DNA of 64,000 nt from Ligula intestinalis (taxonomy: Eukaryota > Platyhelminthes > Cestoda > Diphyllobothriidea > Diphyllobothriidae). The stretch covers positions 33,547,316 to 33,611,315 of the forward strand of contig JAYGXS010000004.1 in assembly GCA_036362985.1 (NCBI GenBank). The letters run 5' to 3'. The translations under genes and the position numbers were made by a program. Under the pieces are notes generated by a model. The model ran no database searches and was not told the DNA's origin. It worked only from the letters and a program-made list of their open reading frames with translations. This document shows, one piece after another, positions 48,045 to 58,190 of the stretch. Numbering within the stretch: the first letter of the stretch is position 1; each line of letters opens with the position of its first letter.

Positions 48045-48960
48045 TGACACGTTCGTCACAATAAAGAACAAAGATGTTGAAATGCTTCACCAGAGACTGA
48101 ATGAGGTCTTTCCAGCCATGCAGTTTACTTGTGAAAGTGCAGTAAGCCACACAAGGCACAAGCGTCTACAGGGAAAGATTCAATATCGATATTATCCTAA
48201 ATTATGGTAGCAAGCACCCTACTGCTCACAAAAGAAACTGCATCCAAATTCTGTTCCATCGGGCTTATCACTGTTGCAACTCCTCAAGAAAGAATTTGCT
48301 TACCTGTATCGGTTGTTTCGATCTAACGGATATCCCACCAGGCGTCAAGCACAGCCGGAAGCCCCCAACCCTAGTGGGGAAATGACGATGCGAAAATTCT
48401 ACTCCCTTCCTTACATGCAGGGAATTTCCGAAGTAATCGCCAGACAGTTACGTCTCTTCGATATACCCATCGGGCACAAGCCAGCATCATCATTACGTGC
48501 AGCGCTATCACGCATAAAGGATCATATAGCAAAGAAAAAACAATCCAATGTGATAAATCGCGTACCTTGCGCAGATTAATCTTGCACGTGCCTTTCTCAA
48601 GGCTTGATACTCTACGGTGGGCCGTATCAACCGGCACGTCGACTTGAACGAGCAGTACGTTGCCTTGAGATCCAAACTTACCGTACACCGTCCTATTCAC
48701 ACATCGACGGCCGCTAACTTTGTCACATTCACATCTACCGACCCACTATCCGCCCTCCCCCTCCCAACCACACGCCGCCCACAAACACGCGAGTTCACAA
48801 ACCATGACTCGCCTCACACGCCACTGGTCTAACTGCCCTGATCGCTTAAACTGTCTATTGTAATCCATCTCCCTCACTTCCTTTTAGTTCATCTGATGAA
48901 GAGCACGCGGGACAAACTCGAAGATTCACAAGTAAATTTTGGTTTTCCCGAAGAACAAAC
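48045..48960 (+). pseudogene. PLE-2: RT thumb, linker and C terminus of a third Penelope-like family
   Basis: Starts just after the catalytic block with SDTFVTIKNKDVEMLHQRLN and EVFPAMQFTCES. Then come AYLYRLFRSNGYPTRR, FYSLPYMQGISEVIARQL and SSLRAALSRIKDHIAKKKQS with NVINRVPCAD, which is the linker that normally leads into the GIY-YIG domain. The nuclease core is missing. The sequence resumes, in another frame, at INRHVDLNEQYVALRSKLT, the piece that follows the nuclease in the family. The pyrimidine-rich tail (48720-48890) ends with CTGATGAAGAGCACGCGGGA and CAAACTCGAAG, a weak hammerhead-like end. So the copy has lost its 5' half and its nuclease. Confidence 0.82.
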
Positions 48961-49207
48961 CTCGATAAGAAGTTAAATCATAGGCTGACCGTCATTGGTG
49001 GCATAGTGCTTACAGAAATGGGCACTTATCGCTTTGACGAATACTGTTTGAAAACTAAATATGAGGACAAAAGTATTTTCAAGCTGAACCCATCATAAAC
49101 TGACCCAATTATAGAAAATACGCGTTTGATTTAAAATACCCTGCTTGAACGCTTGCATACAGATGAGTTAGATTTTAAAGAACCCGCTCACAGTCCTGTG
49201 CTTTGAT

Positions 49208-49682
49208 GTGCCGGACTGTGAAACTATAAGTTTCGGTGCGACTTCACGATCTTGAACGACACCTAAAACTATGTCATAGCAACATACAGGGTCATGTCGT
49301 TTACAAGGTCCTGTCAATCACAGTTTCGTGATTTTTCAGACAGCGATGCCTTTCATTACCTTTGCGAATTAGAGGCATCGGAAGGGTACGCATGATCTAC
49401 ATTTGTTTAAATGCATTGCAGTGTTAATTCGAGTGGCCGCCAGAGATGTACGGGGTGTAAAACTCTTAGTTCTGACGATACTTCATGATTGCGAATCATT
49501 TCCTTAAACCATGCCGTAGCCTAATATAGGATTTTTCCGTATAAAAGGTCCTGTCGATCGCATTTCCGCGATTCTTCAGTCAGCGATGTGTTTTATTACC
49601 ATTACAATTAAGAGTCTTCGAAACGGTATGCATGATTTAAGTTTGTTTAAACGGATCGCGGTGTTACTTCATGTGACCGGTA
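49208..49682 (+). repeat. Tandem duplication, two units of about 240 bases
   Basis: Units at 49208-49445 and 49446-49682 share blocks such as GGTCCTGTC, TTCAG.CAGCGATG and GCATGAT.TA.GTTTGTTTAAA. Each contains a hairpin: ATCAC, six-base loop, GTGAT at 49317-49332, and ATCGC, loop, GCGAT at 49557-49572. The fourth stem pair changed from A-T to G-C between units. Confidence 0.75.
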
Positions 49683-50799
49683 ATGTGGGGTTGTTTGTAC
49701 CAGTGGATAATCTTCTAATAAGCCCTTATGTGACCGCACCATAGGATAAATCTCATTAAGGTGTGGCTGCTAGTCAAATACTCAAGGATATATGCCTGAG
49801 TCTCAAGCAGCCATTTCGACGGTAGTTTGGGCTAAAATGTTTTTCTTTTCAAGTTTCATAACTTAAACGATTTGCATCGCTTAAACGTTTGCTACGACGT
49901 CCGAATTCTTGTCTGTCCCTCCTGTCACTCGGAGAGTTTTCTGGGGGAGCGGAGCTCAGTTCGACCTCCGTGTTTAACAGACTGCTGTCACATTTTTCTG
50001 AACTGAGGTGGCAGTTTTGCGTGAGCCGTCTCACTGTTAGAGAACTTGAGATGCTTTTTTAAAGTTTATTTAGCAGAGAGCGCTTAAAAGGTTGTCTTTA
50101 AGCACCCATGAGGTGTGCGTGAAGGCTGAAGGGAAGGTCAAGTTTTTTCCTAAGCAGCGGCCTGGACGAGTTTATTAACACCCAAACTTTTTACTGCCAC
50201 TACGGACCAGTAATATGACTAAAGCAAATGCAGCGTGTTTAGATTTTGGTGTTAAAAGCTGCAATTCAAGGATAACTATTAGATAATTCAATTGCATGTT
50301 TCAAGGACTTAAATATTATGCAACGCATTAAAAGGGTGACGAAATGCTAACCACAGAAGGAATTGACTATTACCTGTCAAGTTCGCTCATACCTCGTAAT
50401 AACATCATAGTTGCACTGCTGGTCCACGCTGAACACTATCACAGTGCTCTTAGATGCTGCTTTTACAAGGCCAAAATTCGATTAACGTCAGTCGTCCTTA
50501 TTATCAGAATATCACAGTTCATGAAATATTCATGATCAATGTCTGTACAGGGCATTTTACTAAAGGTGATTTCTGTTTGCTTTGGCCTAGCCTTCATTTA
50601 CGCCAAAGTGTTTTACACTATAAGGCATGCATTATAACTTTCAAAAACGTTTCTAACTGCAGACAAAGGCATTTAAGCAAATGCTGGTAGTTACGACAGA
50701 CTGGCCATCGATTTCAATGATTTCCACCTTGTGCTCTCCAGACTAATGATGCAGGAATGGTGATTTACACCTGGATTACTTTTAAATGCTATTTGACAT

Positions 50800-51620
50800 G
50801 CGTCGCATCTGCCGCTTCCTCTTTCCTTGCATGCCCCACCCAAATGTGAAGACAAAATCGATACGACCGGAGGCAGTATAGTGGCGAGCGGCTGCAGCCT
50901 CCATGCCTGAATTAAATCCCGCGGAGTGAAAATGCCAAAAAGGCCACAGGTATTTGGTGTCTGCGTCTGCATCTGCGCGTACCAAACAACCCTGTAGTGG
51001 ACCTTAGCTCCACTGTTGACGCCCACGCCAAAGCTGCGGTTACGCTGACGGCTGGCCCCCGGTCCGTCTGTCACTCAATGTCTGAGCGACTTACGAACAC
51101 ACCCTTTCTTCCGTGCGCCCAGCTCGTGCAGTCCAAGCAGCGTCTCGAAGCGCTCTAGAGCAATCAGCTATCTGGAAAGCTTTTCGGTCCTCAGTCAATT
51201 TCTGCACTGTGAGACGACTAAGGATTCCGCCTACGCGCGGTGTAGTCGCGGCGATGCCACCTTCTCCCACCGGCCTCACGGTCGGACACCCGGCAAGATC
51301 TATTGCCAACTTTCCCCTGACTGTTTTGTACACAGAACGTTCTTCCTTCTACTCTGGCTTTCCCACCATCTCTACTATCTCCTAAGGAACCAGGCCTGGA
51401 AGATCGTAGGTATTGGGGTTAATCTTCTTAGCCTTAACACCTATAATTTCCGGCATTGTTTACGGGAGTGCAACCCGAATAACGTCTATCATGCCCTGGT
51501 CCGCATCCATATTGGTTCAGCGCCTCTTTCACGTGGCCTGTTCGGGGGCCAACCAATCAGTTACACCTTACATCAACATTGCGCAGGCTCTTGAAACTGA
51601 GCCACCATTTTTTTCTGTTC
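50800..51620 (+). repeat. Dispersed repeat family Y, copy Y4
   Basis: GACCGGAGGCAG and TGCCTGAATTAAAT near 50870-50920 match Y2. 51470-51610 (AATAACGTCTATCATGCCCT, CACGTGGCCTGTTCGGGG) matches Y1 at 13195-13330. The GC-rich middle has open frames on both strands. One minus-strand frame contains CDACQIAFKSNPGVNHH, loosely zinc-finger-like, which I would not call a gene. Confidence 0.5.
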
Positions 51621-53189
51621 TCAATTCCCATGGGAATTTCTTATACATTCATAGCTTGGATTATTGTACTAATCAAAAACGTATTTTTACCTCTCTATGT
51701 TTATTTGAACTACGACAATGAGGTCATCAGCGCAAGATGCTAGCACCATTTTGAAAGAAGTCCAATTTGCATTACACTTTGCCACACATTCAAAGAGGAT
51801 TCGTTATGAAGTTGTTAATTGCAGTGTTCGGCCCTTATCAATTTTTGATGGCCACCAGCTGTTATGTGGTTTGTGTGCCTAATTTTATTCGCAGTGAATG
51901 GGGGCGTTTCGCTGAAAATTTTGGGGGTTATGTTTGCAAAATAAAGCGTATCTCTCTCCGTCTGTCAAATAATAAAAAGTACACACGTCTTTCGCGGATG
52001 CCGTCAGAAAACAGACGGCTAAGGCAAATCTTGATCGAACAACAGAATGTGGATTCTCTGAAATCTACGTCCTCAGGTTATCAGCAACAGATCTTCTTCG
52101 TACTTAAATTTACCAAGGACAAAATTTGCAGTAATCTTAGTGGTGGTTTTTTTTTAATGTATCATTCTCGGCCGCTGAAACTCGATAACAAACTTCAACA
52201 ACTTTAGCTTGAACATTAAAAATTTACTTTTTGCATTCGTGGTCTCGAGGATGACTAACGCGTTGATCGTGTTGCTACGGATTCAAATCTCATGGGAGCT
52301 AGCACTCGATGATTTGGTCGTTCAAGTAAACTTGAGTTTTAGAATAAAGCCAAGATATATTTTGCCTGTTGGTATAGTCCATTTTCTGCCGTTTTTAAAA
52401 ATGTTTAATTCTTCAAAATCGAAACATTCCTACTAGTTACCTGTCTACGCCAAGAAACTATTGCCATTAAATAATAACTTATTTCAACCACATTCCAATC
52501 GATTAACATCTATCCGAGCAAACGTGTGCCTGTCAGCAAGACAAGATTGTCCTGTGATATATTAGCTACTGCCAACTTTATAGTAGGGTTACACCCACCA
52601 TATATCATTCAAGCGTACTGTCAGACAACAGCACCTTATTCGTAAAAGTACTTTTTCCCCTCAACCCTGCAGATTAAAATCAGCAATTGCAAAATCATTT
52701 CGCCTGTTGATGTACGCTGCGCAGTAGTTTTGCTACACGAAAATGTGTGAGAGATTACGCATAATTATTTCGTATATTCAACCCTCTAAAAGTCTAGACA
52801 ACGCACACACAGTTTTCGCCCTTGCTGCCTGTAACTAGTGAGTCCAATGTGATCACACTGTATGTTCCATGTTAGGTGTGGAACTGTGTGCTCAGGCAAT
52901 TGCCTTGAGTGAGAGCGTGGAGTAGCGTGCATATTGAATGCCAGCACAGGCAATTGTTTTATAGACTTTTATGCACTTGGCAATAAATAACGGCCATGCT
53001 GCTATTGTTCAAAGAAGTACCTATCTTCTCCACTAACCCGCCTCGGCACCAACGGAAGCGTTGCTTGTAAAAAGGACTACAATAGAGCCATGTGTTCCTA
53101 AAAATACTCAATCGGCTTTTAAGTGCCGAGGCCAAACACGCACGATCGAAGTGAGCTGAAGAAGTCCGTGTGGCTGTAAACGCAGGTCC

Positions 53190-53490
53190 TTGGTTGTAGA
53201 ATGTGATTAAGCATGTAGAGGAAGCCAAAACAAAAAGTTACATGGCTGAAAGGAAAGACCCACTCTCAGATTTTAAGGGAGGTTTACAGTGTTTCATACT
53301 ACAAACCATGTCCAGTCCTTCTGAAAAGACCTTCCACAATCAAGGATTGGCCAATGTGAAAGAATTCACCTATTTATCACAGATTCTGGCCTCAGTGCCT
53401 GATGCTTACTAGAATGAGCACGTTAGGAAGGCAGATTTTTTAAAATCGAATAGATTAACCCAGGGTCGCAGGTGACTTCTTGCCCAGACC
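53190..53490 (+). pseudogene. LINE (non-LTR) reverse transcriptase fragment
   Basis: The plus frame reads KHVEEAKTKSYMAERKDPL, and later NVKEFTYLSQILASVPDAY then a stop and NEHVRKADFLKSNRLTQGR. The pair KTK..M and KEFTYL is the usual spacing after the catalytic block in LINE reverse transcriptases. Only this C-terminal piece is visible. Confidence 0.55.
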
Positions 53491-53551
53491 AGGTACTAAC
53501 GGAAAGTGCAACAGGAAATTCCTTTTGTGACATATGCATATGCTAAGTAGG

Positions 53552-53738
53552 AACCGACAGGGACAAGGGAGATCCGAATGGCCGTTTCGCACTTATTGGT
53601 CATCATCAGCCGGTTATATCCCATCCCGAGTGTGGATCAGCCGAGATTCGAATCCGCGACCCTTTGTTCATATTCTGTAACACTATAGTTAAGCTACGGG
53701 CCCGCTGGCCTTGTCGGTTGCGATCGAGAATATAATAT
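53552..53738 (-). mobile_element. SINE copy S14, full length
   Basis: Tail ACCGACAGGGACAAGGGAGA (plus-strand reading), B box CGCGGATTCGAATCTCGG on the minus strand, head with GGGCCCGTAGCTTAAC, lead ATTCTCGATCGCAACCGACA. Confidence 0.85.
53571..53615 (-). ncRNA. Hammerhead motif in SINE S14, core words intact
   Basis: CTGATGA and GAAA intact. Stem II TGACC, AATA, AGTGC is weak. Stem III region CGGCCATT. Stem I AACCGG with CGGATC is partly unpaired. Confidence 0.6.
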
Positions 53739-53852
53739 TAGTAGGGCGCTCATGGATCTAATAAGGGAAAATGCTCCTACCATTGTGCATTGGAGCTCAA
53801 TACAGAGCCTTCACAGACATTTGCATAGCGACATGTACCATATGATGGAATG

Positions 53853-53912
53853 GAACCGACAAAGACTACTAAGACCGTGATGTTCATTTCTGGACTGCTG
53901 CCTGTTATCCAC
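53853..53912 (-). mobile_element. SINE copy S15, tail fragment
   Basis: ACCGACAAAGACTACTAAGA then TTCATTTCTGGACTGCTGCC on the plus strand. Same strand as S14, opposite to S16. Confidence 0.5.
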
Positions 53913-53960
53913 CAGTAAAACCCCTTCCGTAATTAGATCGCCGAGTGCCCTACACTCATC

Positions 53961-54138
53961 GTATTCCCGATCTCAACTAACGAAAACTACGGGCCCGTGG
54001 TGCAATGGCAGAGCACTGCATCCAATGACGAGAGGTCGTGGACTCGAAGCTCCGATAATCCACACAGGGTATTGGGTATGACTGGCTGACGACGGACAAA
54101 TTGTCCATTCCGGTCTCCCTTGTCTTTGTTGGTTCCAA
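53961..54138 (+). mobile_element. SINE copy S16
   Basis: Clean head (GGGCCCGTGGTGCAATGGCA), stem I arms GACTGG and CCGGTC, core CTGACGA, but the stem II/GAAA segment is shortened to CGGACAAATTGTCCATT. Head-to-head with S14. Confidence 0.85.
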
Positions 54139-54965
54139 TACACATTCTCATTAGTCTGAAGAAGGGCTGGGGAACCAGTTTTTAGAATTCACTAATGAAA
54201 TTTACCTTTTTATCCCGAAAAATACTCTCTTCTCCAAATTTAATTTCTTGAGACGCGTGATTCAAAGTTCATACTTATGTCTATATGTGGGTACCTACAT
54301 ATGTCAGCGGTTCGTTGCAGGGAGAATGGTGCCTGTTTATCAGACACTTTAGATTGTGTAAAAAATACAGTAGCTTTTTGTCTTAATGACGAAGTGTTTA
54401 TCGGTTCTCGGCCTTTTACCAATATTTAAACTTCACTTGCGATAGTAAACTTAGCTATGTTTTACTTTTGAAAATACGGGCAGATTTCCTGAAATATATT
54501 TTAAACCTGAAAAACATACAATTTGCTCCGTTTCATATCAACTTAACCTGGTTAATAGTTATTATACAATTTATTTAAGAGTACAGTTTTGAAAGTTTAC
54601 ACTTAGAAACTGATAAAAAACGAAAAATGCGTTTGCTTTGCGTGCATGAACTCAAATTCGGAATAATTCCCTCAAGGCAGTCGCCAATATCAACAGATAA
54701 TGGGGCGAATTGCCAAAAAATGAGGTAGTTTGCATCTATTGGACAACTGCTAAGAGTAATTATTATGGGAAACTCAAATCAGTGTGCCAGATGGATTGCA
54801 CGAGGCACTTAATGTTAATAGGTTAGCGGTGCTCCACCATTCGTAAGGCAAAAAACCGCAATAAACGGGTCCCACATAAATTAAGTCATAGGTAAATTGT
54901 TCGGCACGTAGAATTTTAGTTGATGCTCTCTCTCTCTTTCTGTCTGCAAAACGTTAACGGTCAGT

Positions 54966-55780
54966 CTTAGGAGAAGCAGATATGACTGTAGGGACGAAAA
55001 TTTTATTCGTCCTACGGTTCGAAATCCGTCACGAGTCAAATATCAGAAATAATAGCAGAAATGTGGTAAGTCATACACATTTTCAGCATTTATAGGATAG
55101 CGTCGCTGTACCACTACATACCTGTGACGATTAATGGCTCTCCTTGTCGAGGATAGTTGCCCGCTTATGTGCTTATTGCTTGATGGCTGGCATGCGGGTC
55201 GTGACCTGTTGAACATTTATCACTCATGTTGGATTTCGGCATGATGATTAAGCGGCCATCTGGCTTCTTGGACCAGGCCTTAGACAACATGTTCGTCTGT
55301 GCGCTTCCCAAGTATTGACCTACTTTAGCCAAACTGAGCTTCAGCAACAAATATGATTTGGGCAGGTCGTTCCACTTGCTTATAGACTGGGGGCCCGTAA
55401 ACCATGGGTCAAAAAATTATCGACTCACACGATTGTCACTTCTCACGAGAATTTCGGCCTCAACAAATTTGTAGGTGTGGCCGGGGTCTCGTTGAATGAG
55501 CTGCAACTTGGAAATTGACATCATTTACCTGCATTGCTGTCGCGTGTTGGGCAATTCGCGTTTGGAGAAATCTCCCTGTTTCTCCGACGCAGTTGCTTGT
55601 CCACAACTGCACCAGATCCTAAAGACGACTCCAGATATTTCTTGCCGTGTCAGTGTCTTTTGGTCCCATTATCTGACGCTTTATGGTTGCTTCCGGCATG
55701 TGTGTCACTCCAACTCAAAATGGTGCGAGATGTCGCGACTCAATCGACGAGACATGCACAAAAATTCAAACTTGATGAGG
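54966..55780 (-). mobile_element. PLE-1 copy F: GIY-YIG nuclease relic plus tail
   Basis: Minus strand: GVVFRIWCSCGQ in one frame, a one-base shift, then NCVGETGRFLQTRIAQHA and VAAHSTRP. Then FTGPQSISKWNDLPKS, LLKLSLAKVGQYLGSAQTN and the tail. It is better preserved at the nuclease core (VGETGR, then R and H of RIAQH) than copy C, but frameshifted. The hammerhead words have decayed (CTGATATTTGACTCG, then GAACCGTAGG). Confidence 0.85.
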
Positions 55781-56488
55781 CCGAAATACGCGTTATTGAA
55801 TGATTGACAACATTAGAACGTAAGAATTTCGGGAAAGTATGTGAACGAACGGACTTTCTACTATGTAAATAGCTAGAGAGCTCAAATTTTTAGCCTACAA
55901 AGGGCTTTACTCAAACATAACCTATGAACAGACCGAAGGCAAAACAACTAGATGGGTCTTGCAATTAAATAATGATGAAGCAGCAACAACTTTTTCACAC
56001 TTTGTTGAGACCATTGTCCATAGATAGTCACAATGGAACTATTACTGAGTCCAAAATCCATTTGTTGGTCTTGTTTGTCCACTGAACCATTCATTGCTAC
56101 TGCATAACGCAGTTACAAACGACATTCGGTATTATGCGAGCTCCTTTTCCCTAGGGAAGCCAATCTACTCACTTATTCAGAACAGCGTTAGGGGGTGCAG
56201 GAAGGTGACCAAGAAGTGTTAGCTTAACATTTGTGCAAATGGTGCAAACTTCTTCCTAGGTATCGCGTAACTAGAAAATACGGGGTGAAAGAGACGTTTT
56301 AAGTTTCTATTTTACGTCTAGGAGACTCACACCATTGGAATTTTATGATTTGCACTGTTATATTTATCAGTAGTAGTCAGAGCGCTCACGGTCGCGTTAC
56401 GGGTCACATTTGATCTGTTGTGCCCTAGGGCTCCATCTCGAACCCCTTCAGTAGCCGCACGGTCAGTAGTATCACAGGCAGAATAACA

Positions 56489-56650
56489 TAACCGACAAAA
56501 ACAAAGGAGACTGGAATGGCCATTTCTGGATTATTAGCCATCGTCAGCTGGTCATACCGCTCTCAGGCTTCGCAATCATTGAGGCCGAACTCACGCCCTG
56601 TTGACCAGAAGTCTAACGCTCCAACCATAAGCTCATTGCCCTTTCGGTCA
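56489..56650 (-). mobile_element. SINE copy S17
   Basis: Body and tail very close to consensus. Head decayed but recognisable (GGTTGGAGCGTTAGACTTCT on the minus strand). Confidence 0.8.
56509..56553 (-). ncRNA. Hammerhead motif in SINE S17, core and stems II/III intact
   Basis: Minus strand: CTGACGA; stem II TGGCT, AATA, ATCCA (four of five pairs); GAAA; stem III ATGGCCAT perfect; U at the cleavage position; stem I arms GACCAG and CCAGTC, with two central mismatches. Confidence 0.78.
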
Positions 56651-57559
56651 AGAGAGCACTACAGTAGCATATAAATGGTGATTTGGGGTTGGTTCTATGA
56701 TAACAGACTCATCTTTTTAAAAAGAAAACGCTCAAAGTAAACTCTAACTTAGTCGGTTTACCTAAAAGCTAATGCATAACATAATGAGACAGCAATTCTA
56801 ATCACTCAATCTGCTAAAATTTGTCTTCAGGCAACCGTCTTTCTTCGAGGTAATGTTCTTGCTTAAATTGTTACATGTTTTTTTGAACGCAAATCGACCT
56901 CTGATATACCAAAAAAGTATTCTTAGTGAGGTTTCCACCTGCCGGTATGTGTCGAAGGGAACTTCGAGAAGCAATCTAATGGATTGGGAACGATAAAACT
57001 TAAAGAATTTTTCTGAGGTTTTATGAGGTAAGAACATCTACTTTCTGCATCCAAACCCCTACGCAAACATTTATCTGTCCAGCAACGCTCCTCTACGGCC
57101 GTTCTATCTAGGGCCATTTATCTAACACAATGTTAAAGGTGATAAATTGAACTTTTACTCAATGTAAGCCACAAATATGCAAGTTGTTCAAGTACTATAA
57201 AATGAGTAGGGTACAGAGGCAGGAAGATTTTGGTTTTTAAAATTCAATCGAATTTCAATCGTGCTATTAGACAAACACCTACACTCGAACACGTATTCCA
57301 CTTTTGTTTGATCAACCTAAGTGAATTATGCAGGTCAAAGCACAGGTCTAAACCCTGCTTAAAAATTACATTGAACCAGAGTGCAGAATTTTTCTTTGCC
57401 CAGATTTGGCTTTTCTAAAAGACCTTAGCAACCAGTTGATGGCTGACTGTCTGTCGGCAGATTGTAAATACTAAATGGTTATTCCACAGTGACTGAAGGA
57501 GTTCAGTCCGTTTATTTTAAACAAATATCGGGCTGTGCTTATAAACCCCTAACTATAGT

Positions 57560-57800
57560 CAACTACCAAAAGTATGAAATAAATTTCTGATCAAATTAAA
57601 AAGCTAAAATTTCCAAATTGTCTTATCTACCGTAAAACAGACAGTGTAAACCGAGGGAACCACTTTTGAGCCGAACCTCTCGCAGCTGTGCCATGCAGTG
57701 GCACAGTATCGACGAAAAACGTGTCCACACAAATGTTCCCACTCTGGTACGAATAATGTATATGGCCATATATAAAAGAAATGCGATCGGTCATTCAGTT
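57560..57800 (+). mobile_element. Second HH-DR relative, degraded
   Basis: AATTTCTGATCAAATTAAAA matches the HH-DR inverted arm. TGAGCCGAACCTCTCGCAGC, GCAGTGGCACAGTATCGACG and AAAAACGTGTCC match its ribozyme region in order. CTGATGA is now CTTTTGA. Stem II base GCCGA with TCGAC pairs in four of five positions, and an inner hairpin TGTGCC with GGCACA is perfect. Confidence 0.65.
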
Positions 57801-57859
57801 TGCAGTATCAATTACATGTACCATCGAGCGAAGTGGACCCATCTTTATGCAGAATGACA

Positions 57860-58035
57860 TTACCAACAAAGAAAAGGGAGACAGAATGGTCATTTCTGGT
57901 TCATTAGCCGTCGTCAGCCAGTTATACACAACCCCCATTGGCGCCCTACCAGAGGTTCAAAACCGCGACCTTGTTAGTTAGGAGTCCAACGCTCTAACCG
58001 CTGCACCCAAGGCTCGTTGCCTGCCGGTTTTTAGT
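57860..58035 (-). mobile_element. SINE copy S18, full length
   Basis: Tail ATTACCAACAAAGAAAAGGG, head with AGCGGTTAGAGCGTTGGACT on the minus strand, and an altered B box GGTTTTGAACC. Confidence 0.8.
57880..57923 (-). ncRNA. Hammerhead motif in SINE S18, core intact
   Basis: CTGACGA and GAAA intact; stem II CGGCT, AATG, AACCA partly paired; stem III TGACCATT; one base lost in the stem I 3' arm (CTGTC against AACTGG). Confidence 0.65.
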
Positions 58036-58081
58036 AGGACCGTAAAAAGTGACAGACAGGAGCTCACCGATCGGTCACAGG

Positions 58082-58190
58082 ACTCACCCGGCCGTTGTGC
58101 CTTCGGGCTTACCCTTGAAGGTGTGAGTGGCTGATGTCGGCCAGAGATGGCCAGTCCTGTCTCCCTTGTATTTTTCGGTAATGTCATTCT
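58082..58190 (+). mobile_element. SINE tail S19, inverted partner of S18
   Basis: GTGGCTGATGTCGGCCAGAG, ATGGCCAGTCCTGTCTCCCT and a tail ending CGGTAATGTC. The spacer between S18 and S19 includes GGAGCTCACCGATCGGTCAC, similar to spacers after S1 and S11. Confidence 0.65.

Noticed and set aside
48893..48935. Hammerhead in the PLE-2 tail
   Set aside because: CTGATGA and a GAG/CTC stem are present, but GAAA reads GAAG and stem I does not pair.
50691..51074. 127-codon minus-strand frame with CDACQIAFKSNPGVNHH, zinc-finger-like
   Set aside because: The CC..HH spacing is loose, no neighbouring retroelement blocks are found, and it overlaps repeat Y4.
51767..52207. 146-codon open frame on the plus strand
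   Set aside because: No domain, no splice context, composition like the surrounding AT-rich DNA.
55496..55807. 103-codon open frame on the plus strand
   Set aside because: Antisense shadow of the PLE-1 copy F nuclease.
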